Of a stretch of DNA of 35,364 nucleotides, positions 21,980 through 29,778 are shown piece by piece. The notes below the pieces were generated by a model. It saw nothing but the letters and a program-made list of their open reading frames with translations. It was not told the DNA's origin and did not search any database. The position numbers and the translations under genes were made by a program. The first letter of the stretch is position 1. The number at the start of each line of letters is the position of its first letter. Source of the stretch: a virus; IMG/VR virus record IMGVR_UViG_3300042473_001001, positions 1-35,364 of that record; one strand, given 5' to 3'.

Positions 21980-22528
21980 ATGGCTATATGTGTCAACTCA
22001 TGTAATGATAGTGTAATAGAACATATCATTAATGCTTGTAACGATTTTAAGTTGGGTGATAGCCCAGCATTAGGATTAATTTTTTGTGATGATGTCTATG
22101 ATAATTTAAAAGCGGATTTCGCTGATAATGCTTTATGGGTAACAGCTACAACCGACCCTAACGATGCTGTAATTATCCGTAACGTAACCGTTTCGAGAAC
22201 ATCAGAAATTTCTGAGCAGGAAAACCCCGTGGCAAACGGAGAAGAAAATTATTCAGATGGCATTACTTATACAATGACTATCACAGACCCGAACGTTTCA
22301 TGTGAAAATCACGATTTTTACAGAAGATTGAATGGACGTAAAGCATACATAGCGGTTGCTTACAATGACGGACGTATGGAAGTCTCTGAAACTCCGTTTA
22401 CAATTTATTCTAAGTTGCCTTCAATTGAAAAAGGTTCGACTCAATTGTATGAAATAACGGCATCAAGAAAATTCACAAAAGGTAAGTCTTGGTTATGCTT
22501 TGACGAGCAACCAGCAATTTTTTCGTAA
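21980..22528 (+). CDS. Probable major tail tube protein
   Basis: This 182-residue protein follows a dedicated strong promoter, as a high-copy virion protein would. It starts MAICVNSCNDS and is strand-rich with seven cysteines. The middle (NDAVIIRNVTVSRTSEISEQ; DGITYTMTITDPNVSCENHD) and the end (KGSTQLYEITASRKFTKGKS) fit a tail-tube fold. Length and position are right. The identity is inferred from context; I did not recognise a named family. The gene ends ATT TTT TCG TAA, where a +1 slip would join the next ORF. Confidence 0.6.
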   Translation: MAICVNSCNDSVIEHIINACNDFKLGDSPALGLIFCDDVYDNLKADFADNALWVTATTDPNDAVIIRNVTVSRTSEISEQENPVANGEENYSDGITYTMTITDPNVSCENHDFYRRLNGRKAYIAVAYNDGRMEVSETPFTIYSKLPSIEKGSTQLYEITASRKFTKGKSWLCFDEQPAIFS

Positions 22529-23117
22529 TAGCCCTGTAACGCCACCCGTTACTGGTAAAATCACTATAACGGGCGGAGTTGGAGCGGGGCTTTACAATAA
22601 CTTAGCGGACGCTATGGCTTATATTGGTCAATATACAAGTTCAACACCTACAGATTCCTCCTTAGTTGGCGACGTGTTTAAATTTACCGTTCCGGCAAAT
22701 AATGATTTTAGCGGATTGAATGACTTTTTGTCTGGTGTAAGTGCAAATATTCAAGATCCAGATGGGTTGATTACTAAATTTGGAAATAATGCATTTGGAG
22801 ATAATAGTGGAAATAACTTATTGGTAAATGTAGAGTTTGGGAATGATTCTTTTAGTGATGCAACCGGAACAAATACGATTAGCAATATTTTATTAAGTAA
22901 TTCAAATGATGTTTTTGCATTAGATTATAAAGGCACTATGAATATTTTAGGAAACATTGGAACTACTGAAGGGTCAGATTATCCTAATTTCTTTTCAAGT
23001 GGTGCAAGTGCTACAATCAATGCAAAAGTAGCTAAACAAACGAGTAATGCAGGGTCACCAGAAGGAGACTTGAATACGGCTGTAATTAATTTGGCAACGG
23101 TAAATTATACACTTTAA
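22500..23117 (+). CDS. C-terminal extension or separate tail decoration protein
   Basis: This frame overlaps the tail tube gene by 29 bases and has no ATG near its beginning; the only start is a TTG at 22500 without a leader. A +1 slip on TTTT at 22520-22523 would fuse 197 residues to the first 181 of the tail tube, starting RNSPVTPPVTG, a proline/threonine linker as seen before C-terminal domains of tail proteins. The domain is Asn/Gly/Ser-rich and repetitive (FGNNAFGDNSGNN; VEFGNDSFSD), suggesting a beta solenoid or Ig-like surface decoration. A separate protein from TTG, or a one-base indel, are the alternatives. Confidence 0.55.
   Translation: MTSNQQFFRNSPVTPPVTGKITITGGVGAGLYNNLADAMAYIGQYTSSTPTDSSLVGDVFKFTVPANNDFSGLNDFLSGVSANIQDPDGLITKFGNNAFGDNSGNNLLVNVEFGNDSFSDATGTNTISNILLSNSNDVFALDYKGTMNILGNIGTTEGSDYPNFFSSGASATINAKVAKQTSNAGSPEGDLNTAVINLATVNYTL
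22517..22526 (+). promoter_or_regulatory. Candidate +1 frameshift site at tail tube stop
   Basis: ATT TTT TCG TAA: the T run followed by a TCG and a stop codon would let the TTT tRNA move one base forward, giving TTT CGT AAT. It is only a candidate. Confidence 0.4.
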
Positions 23118-23126
23118 ATTGAAAGT

Positions 23127-23174
23127 ATGTGCAATTGTGGCAGTAAACCAAAAAGACCAAAACCAAAGAGATAA
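23127..23174 (+). CDS. Tiny CxC-containing ORF
   Basis: A 15-residue frame (MCNCGSKPKRPKPKR) between the tail extension and the portal gene, with its stop overlapping the portal ATG (TAATGG). Short cysteine/lysine/proline peptides ahead of portal genes are seen in my memory of Bacteroidota phages. The coupling to the portal start suggests it may be translated, but it could also serve as a leader. Confidence 0.35.
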   Translation: MCNCGSKPKRPKPKR

Positions 23175-24808
23175 TGGATATTAAAGAGGTTTTAAAATTA
23201 TTGAGAAGTACGGTAGTGGAGCAATCCACTGCCGATATTTCTATTTATTACAATGACAATTTTCCTGAAGATATTTATAAGGAAAAACATCCCAATTTAT
23301 CCGAAGAGGAATACGAATATCTAAAAAAGAATTACAGAAATCCCGTAAAACCTTTATTTGGAAAAGCATTAACAACTATTAAAAGAGTTTACAAAGATGG
23401 AAACTTTTTATTAGTAACAGAAGACAATGAACTACAAGAAGATTTTCAGGATTTAGATATAATATCTTGGTTTAAGCAAATCTATACAGATAGTACTATA
23501 ATCGATCCAAATGTAACTTTGACGTTCCACGTTAAAGAAAGCGAATTGGTAGTAAACAATCAAGGATTTATAGCAACAAATGAACGTTTGCCTATTTATC
23601 CATACGTTGTAAGTTTTGAAGACTTAATTTATAAAGACAAAAATTATTTAGCGTTTCATATAAAAGGAGATGCTAATTTTAATATAGTGTTAATGAGTTA
23701 CCAAAATGGTAGTTTATTATACGAGCAATACAATATAAGCAATCAAAGAGAAGACCAGCCCATAGTGCCTACTTTTTCGATTCCATTTAAAAATTTAGAG
23801 CAAACAAAATTTTGGCGTAATGGGGATGGAGTTAAAAAGATTGTAGATAATGAATTAGAAGTAGAATCATATTTTGCACAAGCCGTCCCAATTTTGGACG
23901 ATATTATTTTTAATTCGATTGATAGAAGTGCAATTGAAGCGCGGTTTAATTTCCCGACACGTTGGTATTATGCGGAGTCGTGTGATACTTGTAGCGGTCA
24001 AGGGACGGTACATGAATTTGACGAAGATTTGAAACCTTGTGAGGTGTCTTGTAAAAAGTGTCAAGGGTCTGGAAAAACAAACGACTTCGGTATATTTAGA
24101 GATTACAAGTTACCAATGCCTAGAACGGGTTTTGATGGTGAAAACACTTTACCGAATCCAGCCGTTGGATATGTAAGTCCACCACAAGAACCTCAAAGAT
24201 ATTTAACTGAAAGGATAAAAGAGGATAAAGATTTGGCATTTGATTGGTTAGGAATTAACTACTCAAATAGCGAAGTTAAAGGAACTGATACGGCACTTGG
24301 CAAAATGATTGATAGAGAGGAATTATATTCTGCTTTGGATTCATATTTAAGAGATTTCGGAATAACGATAGAATGGTTTATAAACATATTTAAGGACTTA
24401 AAATATCCTGAAAAGAATGTTGAATCGGTTATTAAATTATATGCTAATTTCAAAACTTCGAGCAGTGCTGAGATAAATGAAATGTTTACGGCATTAGTTG
24501 CTCAAAACGCACCTATGACCGTTTTAAGGCCTTTGCTTAAAGAGTACTATGATTCTATCCACGAACCCGAAAAGTTTGACGTAGTGGATAAGTATTTCAT
24601 GTACAAGTCAGACGATATGACACGTAACTTATATGCTGCGGGATTACGAACAGCCGAAATAGTAGTAATATCTCAAAATATTATGAAATGGGTGGATATG
24701 ATAGATTTGAATGGAGATGTAGATACTCAATTATTGGAATTAGCTTCTAAGGAATTAGGGCGTCCAATTTTATCATTTGAACAAGTAATTTCAACTCCTA
24801 TTGAATAA
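23174..24808 (+). CDS. Portal protein with a DnaJ-like zinc finger
   Basis: This 544-residue protein is followed by a minor head protein, scaffold and capsid, the standard place for the portal. Its C-terminal half is helical (DLAFDWLGINYSNSEVKGTD, then ALGKMIDREELYSALDSYLR and EINEMFTALVAQNAPMTVLR), as in the wing-stem-crown parts of portals. Near residues 270-300 two CxxCxGxG motifs (CDTCSGQG and CKKCQGSG, plus C289) form a DnaJ-type zinc finger, unusual in a portal. The protein would form the dodecameric DNA channel. The stop overlaps the next start by one base. Confidence 0.7.
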   Translation: MDIKEVLKLLRSTVVEQSTADISIYYNDNFPEDIYKEKHPNLSEEEYEYLKKNYRNPVKPLFGKALTTIKRVYKDGNFLLVTEDNELQEDFQDLDIISWFKQIYTDSTIIDPNVTLTFHVKESELVVNNQGFIATNERLPIYPYVVSFEDLIYKDKNYLAFHIKGDANFNIVLMSYQNGSLLYEQYNISNQREDQPIVPTFSIPFKNLEQTKFWRNGDGVKKIVDNELEVESYFAQAVPILDDIIFNSIDRSAIEARFNFPTRWYYAESCDTCSGQGTVHEFDEDLKPCEVSCKKCQGSGKTNDFGIFRDYKLPMPRTGFDGENTLPNPAVGYVSPPQEPQRYLTERIKEDKDLAFDWLGINYSNSEVKGTDTALGKMIDREELYSALDSYLRDFGITIEWFINIFKDLKYPEKNVESVIKLYANFKTSSSAEINEMFTALVAQNAPMTVLRPLLKEYYDSIHEPEKFDVVDKYFMYKSDDMTRNLYAAGLRTAEIVVISQNIMKWVDMIDLNGDVDTQLLELASKELGRPILSFEQVISTPIE

Positions 24809-25557
24809 TGGATTTTGAAAAAATACTCGATTTAATACTTAAAGAATTAAGCACATTTCAAGTAAATGGTAAATTTATTTTTGATGCTGAAAACATAAAT
24901 AATATAGATCAAGTAGACGCATTAATCCAAAAAGTACTCAAAGATAACGGGTACTTTGATTTGATTGGTAGCTATTCAAAAGAATTTGAAAAAGCATTAT
25001 CTGATTCGATTAAGAGTTATGCAAGTTTCGGGGCAAAGCCTAGCGATTTGCTAACTAAGTTCAATAAGGTAGTATTTTCCAATTTTCAAAACGAAATGAT
25101 ATTTGGGTTCACTGCTACTAATATAAAACAACCTATAAAAACGGCCCTTATTAATTATGTAGGTAGTCAAGGAAATTTCAAAGACTTCAAAACGGCTATT
25201 TTAGATTTGGTTTCTACAAATAAATTAGAAACTAATGTCGATTTGGTCGCTCGAGAATTGGTATTCCAATATAAAAGATCTCAGCAAGCGCAACTTGCGA
25301 CAAAGTTCAATGTACGTTTCTTTAGGTACGTTGGAGGTGAAATAGACACAACAAGGCCATTTTGCGACAAACGAGTAGGCAAAATATTTACAAAAGATTT
25401 TATTGAATCGTGGGCAAAGGATGACTGGAGTGGAAAAAAGAATGGCACTACTTCAAGTAATATTTTTATAAATTTGGGTGGTTACCGATGCAGGCATTCA
25501 TTAGTACCCGTTTCGGAGGCCGTTGCAAAAAGAGAGGGTTATAATAAATATAATTAG
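24808..25557 (+). CDS. Minor head protein, MuF-like C-terminus
   Basis: This 249-residue protein has a helical N-terminal part and ends with the pattern RPFCDKRVGKIFTKDFIESW, then WSGKKNGT, NIFINLGGYRCRHSLVPVS. This RPFC-G-x-x-(Y/F)T-x-W-x-G-GGY-CRH layout is the C-terminal signature of phage minor head (MuF/SPP1 gp7-like) proteins, which sit at the portal and take part in DNA delivery. The start overlaps the portal stop by one base. Confidence 0.8.
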   Translation: MDFEKILDLILKELSTFQVNGKFIFDAENINNIDQVDALIQKVLKDNGYFDLIGSYSKEFEKALSDSIKSYASFGAKPSDLLTKFNKVVFSNFQNEMIFGFTATNIKQPIKTALINYVGSQGNFKDFKTAILDLVSTNKLETNVDLVARELVFQYKRSQQAQLATKFNVRFFRYVGGEIDTTRPFCDKRVGKIFTKDFIESWAKDDWSGKKNGTTSSNIFINLGGYRCRHSLVPVSEAVAKREGYNKYN

Positions 25558-25570
25558 CATATTAAAAATA

Positions 25571-25798
25571 TTATGAATAACGCGTAGATAGCCAATTTTC
25601 AAAACCATTTTCTATGTCTTTTTTACTTGCGTATTTTTTAAAAATATTTTTTTCATAGTCTAACCATTTTTCTAATGAAGCTATATTTTGTATTTTAAGG
25701 CCCGTATCAAAAACATCCATAATACTATCAATATTATTATTGAAAAAATTAATATCATTAACATATTTATTGTAGCATTTTTTTATTATATCAGTCAT
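25571..25798 (-). CDS. Minus-strand hypothetical gene inside the head operon
   Basis: A 75-residue protein on the reverse strand, the only one in the window with real support there. It has its own promoter of the TTGACA(T/A)TTGTAAA type 21 bases upstream of its start. The protein is helical and acidic/basic mixed (MTDIIKKCYNKYVNDINFFN; LEKWLDYEKNIFKKYASKKD) and ends FENWLSTRYS. No family recognised. It is placed against the direction of all other genes and near a plus-strand promoter, like lysogenic conversion genes (morons). It could be expressed in the prophage state. Confidence 0.65.
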   Translation of the reverse strand: MTDIIKKCYNKYVNDINFFNNNIDSIMDVFDTGLKIQNIASLEKWLDYEKNIFKKYASKKDIENGFENWLSTRYS

Positions 25799-25818
25799 AT
25801 TTTTATATTAATATTTTG

Positions 25819-25848
25819 CAAAGATAAATACTTTTTTACAAATGTCAA
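25819..25848 (-). promoter_or_regulatory. Bacteroidota-type promoter on the minus strand
   Basis: Read on the minus strand: TTGACATTTGTAAA from 25848 and TATCTTTG at 25826-25819 with a 19-base gap. It is as good as the promoters at 883 and 2707. Confidence 0.8.
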
Positions 25849-25889
25849 TATTTTTTTTAAATTAATTTTCAACGTATTGTATTTTTGCT

Positions 25890-25897
25890 TATATTTG
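25890..25897 (+). promoter_or_regulatory. -7 box TATATTTG ahead of the head gene at 25916
   Basis: TATATTTG 19 bases before the ATG. It restarts plus-strand transcription behind the minus-strand gene. The -33 region is poorly defined. Confidence 0.55.
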
Positions 25898-25915
25898 TGC
25901 TTTAAATTATATAAT

Positions 25916-26320
25916 ATGAATAATAAATATTTGTCGTTGTATGGAAACAGGGCTGGACAATTTTTAACGTTTCAATCGCCTTCACCAACACAACTTTCTA
26001 TCTTTAAAGTTATACAAGTAACAGAAGAACAGCACGCTGAATACATTTCTGCAACTAAAGAGCAAAGAGAGATTTTATTAGAGCAATATCGTGCTAACAA
26101 CCCACAAATAACAGGTGAAAAAAAAAAGATAGTAGAGCGTTTGGGGGCGGTTGCTCCAGTTGTGGAAACAAAAAGCGAAAATGATGCTATTCAAGAAAAC
26201 ATTGAAACAATGGAGGCTATTGAGTCATTAGAAGACCAAATAGAAGAAGTTGTTGAAAAACTTGAAGCCATCGAGGCGAAAATGCCCGTTTTTAAAACAA
26301 GAAAACCAAGAAAAAAATAA
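25916..26320 (+). CDS. Hypothetical head-region protein with coiled coil
   Basis: The ATG at 25916 lies 19 bases behind a -7 box; a longer reading back to 25688 would cross the minus-strand gene and promoter and is rejected. The protein has 134 residues: an N-terminal globular part (NKYLSLYGNRAGQFLTFQSP), a helix with TEEQHAEYISATKEQREILL, and a C-terminal coiled coil (TMEAIESLEDQIEEVVEKLE) with a basic tail RKPRKK. The place between minor head protein and scaffold suggests a head-assembly part. Confidence 0.55.
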   Translation: MNNKYLSLYGNRAGQFLTFQSPSPTQLSIFKVIQVTEEQHAEYISATKEQREILLEQYRANNPQITGEKKKIVERLGAVAPVVETKSENDAIQENIETMEAIESLEDQIEEVVEKLEAIEAKMPVFKTRKPRKK

Positions 26321-26340
26321 TTTAACCAAAATTTATAAAT

Positions 26341-27117
26341 ATGTCAAAATTTTCAATACAGCCAGCGGAGGGCGTGTCAAAAGAAGAGGCAATGGAAGCC
26401 TTTAACCAAGAATTTGTAAAAACTGCAAATTTATCCAAAGATTTCAACAACCTACCCGAAGAAATCAAGTCCGCAATTGCAGGGCGTGTTTTAGGTAGCG
26501 TAAACACCAAGCTAAAAAAAGCATTAAAGGAGCTAGATTTAGATTTAATTGAAGGCGACACGGCAGGCTCAATCGAGGCCCTATCTGAAAAATTGGCCGA
26601 AGTAAAAAGCGAATATCAAAAAGAAATTGAAGACGCTCGAAAAGGAAATCCTGAAATCGATGAAAAATTAAAAGCATTTGAAAAGAAACTTGAAGAGCAA
26701 AAAGCCCTAAATAAAAAACTAAAAGAAGATTACGAGTTGGCTAAAAGCGAAAAAGAAAATTTATCAAAAGAATTTTCTGCAAAAGAAAAAGCCATTTTAT
26801 TGAATGAGTACAAACGAAATCAATTATCAAAATTAAGTTTAGTAGATGAAGAAATTTATAGACTAGCTTTTGATAAAAAAATGGAATCATTCAAAGTTGA
26901 ATTGGATGAGGAAAACAATCCACGTGTTTTAGATGCAAATGGAAGTCCGATAATTTCTAAAAAAGAAGCTGGAAAATTCGCTGATTATGCCGAAGTAGCC
27001 TTTGAGGTTGCGGAAAGTATAAAAGCTATCAAAAAAGCTCCAGAAAGCGGTCAATTCAACACCCCTTTAACACCTCAAAACGGCGGTGAAAGAAAAACAC
27101 CTAGAAAGGTAGGATAA
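26341..27117 (+). CDS. Scaffolding protein
   Basis: A 258-residue, charged, mainly coiled-coil protein (KKLEEQKALNKKLKEDYELA; EKENLSKEFSAKEKAILLN) directly before the major capsid gene, as scaffold genes are. The last 15 residues are Gly/Lys/Arg-rich (NGGERKTPRKVG), a basic tail that can bind capsid subunits. The protein should guide capsid assembly and leave the head before DNA is packaged. No protease motif was seen. A terminator follows. Confidence 0.75.
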   Translation: MSKFSIQPAEGVSKEEAMEAFNQEFVKTANLSKDFNNLPEEIKSAIAGRVLGSVNTKLKKALKELDLDLIEGDTAGSIEALSEKLAEVKSEYQKEIEDARKGNPEIDEKLKAFEKKLEEQKALNKKLKEDYELAKSEKENLSKEFSAKEKAILLNEYKRNQLSKLSLVDEEIYRLAFDKKMESFKVELDEENNPRVLDANGSPIISKKEAGKFADYAEVAFEVAESIKAIKKAPESGQFNTPLTPQNGGERKTPRKVG

Positions 27118-27140
27118 AAAAACATTGCTAATATAAAATC

Positions 27141-27170
27141 AAAAGCCACTTCAATCGAGGTGGCTTTTTT
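27141..27170 (+). terminator. Intrinsic terminator after scaffold gene
   Basis: AAAGCCAC pairs with GTGGCTTT (stem about 10 bp with one wobble, six-base loop), followed by a T run. It would separate the scaffold transcript from the capsid promoter behind it. Confidence 0.8.
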
Positions 27171-27216
27171 TATTACACAAATAAGGAATAATTAAAAATA
27201 TGCTTTAATTAAGGAA

Positions 27217-27260
27217 TTGAAAAAATTTTTTTTTGCATTAAAATAAGTATTATATTTGCA
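27217..27260 (+). promoter_or_regulatory. Late promoter module, copy 2 (major capsid)
   Basis: TTG-A6-T9-GCATT, nine other bases, then ATTATATTTGCA, identical in all fixed parts and spacing to 21881-21924. It lies 101 bases ahead of the capsid start, leaving a leader of about 95 bases. Confidence 0.75.
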
Positions 27261-27360
27261 ATATAATTTTAGAGTGGCTTTCTATCAACAAGCTGTTTTA
27301 TCCTTCGGATATAAAAAAGAATCAAAAAATTTTATTATTAACCCATTAAAAATATATAAA

Positions 27361-28518
27361 ATGGCGAATACACTATTAACTAGCTGCCCAGAGCATTTGT
27401 TGCTACAAGAGGCATATAGCTGTACCTTTTTAGAGGACTATACGGCACAACTACCTACAACTGGATTAATTCTTAATTCAGGAGCGGTGAACAAATCACT
27501 TAGAAACGCTATGCAGATGGCCGACGGAACTACAAAAGCCGTTGAGGTTGTTTGGAATCAAGAGTTTTGCGGAACTCCAGAAGATGGATGTTTAACAGAC
27601 GTTTGTAATGCTGACCCAATGGATTTGGTACAAGCTAAAACCACTATTTCTTACGACCCATGCGACGATGATAATTCAGGTCACATGAGTTTTAAAGTTA
27701 AGTACGATGAATTCAGAGGGTTTAACGAATTAATGAGCCGTGGCTCTGTAGGCGTTAGACAATTGCTTTCTGCAGGTTCTGGCACTTCAAATGATTCTAT
27801 TCAATTTAGATTGTATTCTGCAATCAAAAAATTGGAATTACAAGCTGAGGAAAAATTATCTGCTAAATTAGTAGATTTAATTGTAGACGCTACGGGTGGG
27901 TTCTCTAAATATGAAAGAGACAACGCTGCGGCATTGGGATTGACTTTTGCTACAAGTACTTTTGGTAAAGCAAAAGAGGTTAAAACTTTTGGACCAGTAG
28001 AAACTACAAACGCTACAAACTTCAACGATGCTTTGAGCGAAATTCAAGAGTCTGCATTACAAGCTCGTTTTTGTTCAAATCCTATTGTTATTGGTGGAAA
28101 ATCAATGCAACAATATATGAGTAGACTTGAAAGCGGTTGTTGTGCTTCAAATGGATTTGATATTGCTGACTATGCAAGTCAATTTAGCGCATCATTCTTA
28201 AGAAATAACTCAATTGAAAAATTGATTGGAAACGATCACTTTTTGACAGTTGAATTGGGTGCTATCCAATACCTTAACAAATTACAATATCAAGGCAAAT
28301 GGGGATGGTCAATGCCAACTTCTTATAGAGGTACTATCACTTCCCCTTGGACTGGTCGTGTTTTCGATATGACTTGGAGATTTGAAGAGTGTACAGGTGA
28401 CGTAATCTATACTTTGGCTTACAACGAAACACTTTTGGATATTCCACAACATTTTTGTGCGGGTGACCATAGAGAAGGTGTTAATGGTATTCAATACTTC
28501 AAAATTAAAAATTCTTAA
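27361..28518 (+). CDS. Major capsid protein
   Basis: The ATG at 27361 behind AAAAATATATAAA gives 385 residues; the longer frame from 27256 would start in the leader. It begins MANTLLTSCPEHLLLQEAYS. Length, position right behind the scaffold and a dedicated strong promoter with its own terminator upstream indicate the HK97-fold capsid protein. The sequence has long helices in the middle (AIKKLELQAEEKLSAKLVDL) and many strands. It has eleven cysteines, including CGTPEDGCLTDVC and a CC pair (SGCCASNG), high for a phage capsid. The HK97 fold was not tested. Confidence 0.75.
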   Translation: MANTLLTSCPEHLLLQEAYSCTFLEDYTAQLPTTGLILNSGAVNKSLRNAMQMADGTTKAVEVVWNQEFCGTPEDGCLTDVCNADPMDLVQAKTTISYDPCDDDNSGHMSFKVKYDEFRGFNELMSRGSVGVRQLLSAGSGTSNDSIQFRLYSAIKKLELQAEEKLSAKLVDLIVDATGGFSKYERDNAAALGLTFATSTFGKAKEVKTFGPVETTNATNFNDALSEIQESALQARFCSNPIVIGGKSMQQYMSRLESGCCASNGFDIADYASQFSASFLRNNSIEKLIGNDHFLTVELGAIQYLNKLQYQGKWGWSMPTSYRGTITSPWTGRVFDMTWRFEECTGDVIYTLAYNETLLDIPQHFCAGDHREGVNGIQYFKIKNS

Positions 28519-28522
28519 TAAA

Positions 28523-29326
28523 TTGAGTTGTATAAATTTCACTTTATTAAAATGTAAAAAGGAAGAGACCTCCGATGCTTATGTATTGGAGGACTTCTTT
28601 CCTTCTTTAAGTTCCAAAGACGTTTTCAGTTGGTTTGAAAACCCTTATAGAACTATTGCAAACGCTACTGATATGGCATACAATGAAATGGTAGTCAAAT
28701 TATTAGCTAAAAGCGGAAGAGAAAATAGAAAATTAAACGCTAGGATTGGTCAAAGGTTTAATAAATATTATTATTCAGTTGGTAGTTATGTAGAAATTGA
28801 AGCACCTAGAGATAGATTTTCAATGGTTACTATCAATAGTATAGTAGTAAATGTAGAATATACTGGTAAGATTAATATCGTATTCGAGAATGAACTTGCG
28901 GTAAAAGATATTGTAGAAGTGGACGTGGTTAATGGAGAGACCACCATAAAAACGATAAATAAAGCCTATAAGTATGTAAAAATATACTTTGAGGATAAAG
29001 ATATAAAAGGACGCGAAGTAATCGGCTGTAGTGCTTTAAATGGCATTATGATTGATTATTCAATGGGTTGTGATTTCCACGAGTTCATTTGCCAAAATAA
29101 AGATCTATTTGTAAATGCGATGGCTTATAAAGTAGCTTCGATTATAATTACAGAAGGTCAATTTAGTGGTGAATATAACCAACGAATGATGCAAGCGGAA
29201 GATTATGCCGAATTAAAAGCGGAATATGAAACCCAATTTAACTTGCAAATTAGAAGTTTAAGTTTGGTAGAAAGTGGATGTTTCAATTGCTGTAATAAGA
29301 TTAGTTTTCCTGTAAATTTACCATAA
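28523..29326 (+). CDS. Putative head-tail connector (neck) protein
   Basis: No ATG fits; the TTG at 28523, five bases behind the capsid stop, gives MSCINFTLLKC and 267 residues, and this cysteine-bearing start resembles those of other virion proteins here. The body is mixed, with a helical part (NATDMAYNEMVVKLLAKSGR) and strand-rich parts. It ends SGCFNCCNKISFPVNLP. The place directly after the capsid gene suggests a connector or head completion protein. No family recognised. Confidence 0.55.
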   Translation: MSCINFTLLKCKKEETSDAYVLEDFFPSLSSKDVFSWFENPYRTIANATDMAYNEMVVKLLAKSGRENRKLNARIGQRFNKYYYSVGSYVEIEAPRDRFSMVTINSIVVNVEYTGKINIVFENELAVKDIVEVDVVNGETTIKTINKAYKYVKIYFEDKDIKGREVIGCSALNGIMIDYSMGCDFHEFICQNKDLFVNAMAYKVASIIITEGQFSGEYNQRMMQAEDYAELKAEYETQFNLQIRSLSLVESGCFNCCNKISFPVNLP

Positions 29327-29778
29327 TGAGTACGATGGAAGAAATTTTAAGAAAGCGACTTGAAGAAATAGAAGAAAAATTCTATTTTGCCGTTATGGAT
29401 ACGCATGATGAAATGGTAAATAGAGTATTTGAAGAAAACAAAGACGCAAATGGAGCTGAACCGAAGCCGTATAGTACCGAACCGATGTGGGCTTCAAGAA
29501 GTACACTACCGAGAGAGGCTGGTCAAAAGTCAAAGAGTGGAAAAACAAGATACTTTGAGGGTGGTTACAAAGAGTTAAAAGCATCAATAGGACGTAAGCC
29601 ACTTGAATTGAAAGGATTTTTAAAACTTGACTTTACAAATGGAATAAGACAAGTAGGATTTTTGGATTTTCAAGTAGAAGTAAACAAAGAAAGTTTGGAT
29701 AAAATAAAAGGAAATTTCAAAACCTTTTTTAAATTGAATAGAAGTGAAAGGGAAAATTTATTAAAAAGATTACAATGA
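29326..29778 (+). CDS. Putative neck / tail-completion protein
   Basis: A 150-residue protein whose start overlaps the upstream stop by one base and whose stop overlaps the next gene by four. It has a helix (EILRKRLEEIEEKFYFAVMD), then RYFEGGYKELKASIGRKP and a strand. This resembles gp10/minor-tail-completion style proteins between capsid and tail genes. Only position and general pattern support this. Confidence 0.5.
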   Translation: MSTMEEILRKRLEEIEEKFYFAVMDTHDEMVNRVFEENKDANGAEPKPYSTEPMWASRSTLPREAGQKSKSGKTRYFEGGYKELKASIGRKPLELKGFLKLDFTNGIRQVGFLDFQVEVNKESLDKIKGNFKTFFKLNRSERENLLKRLQ

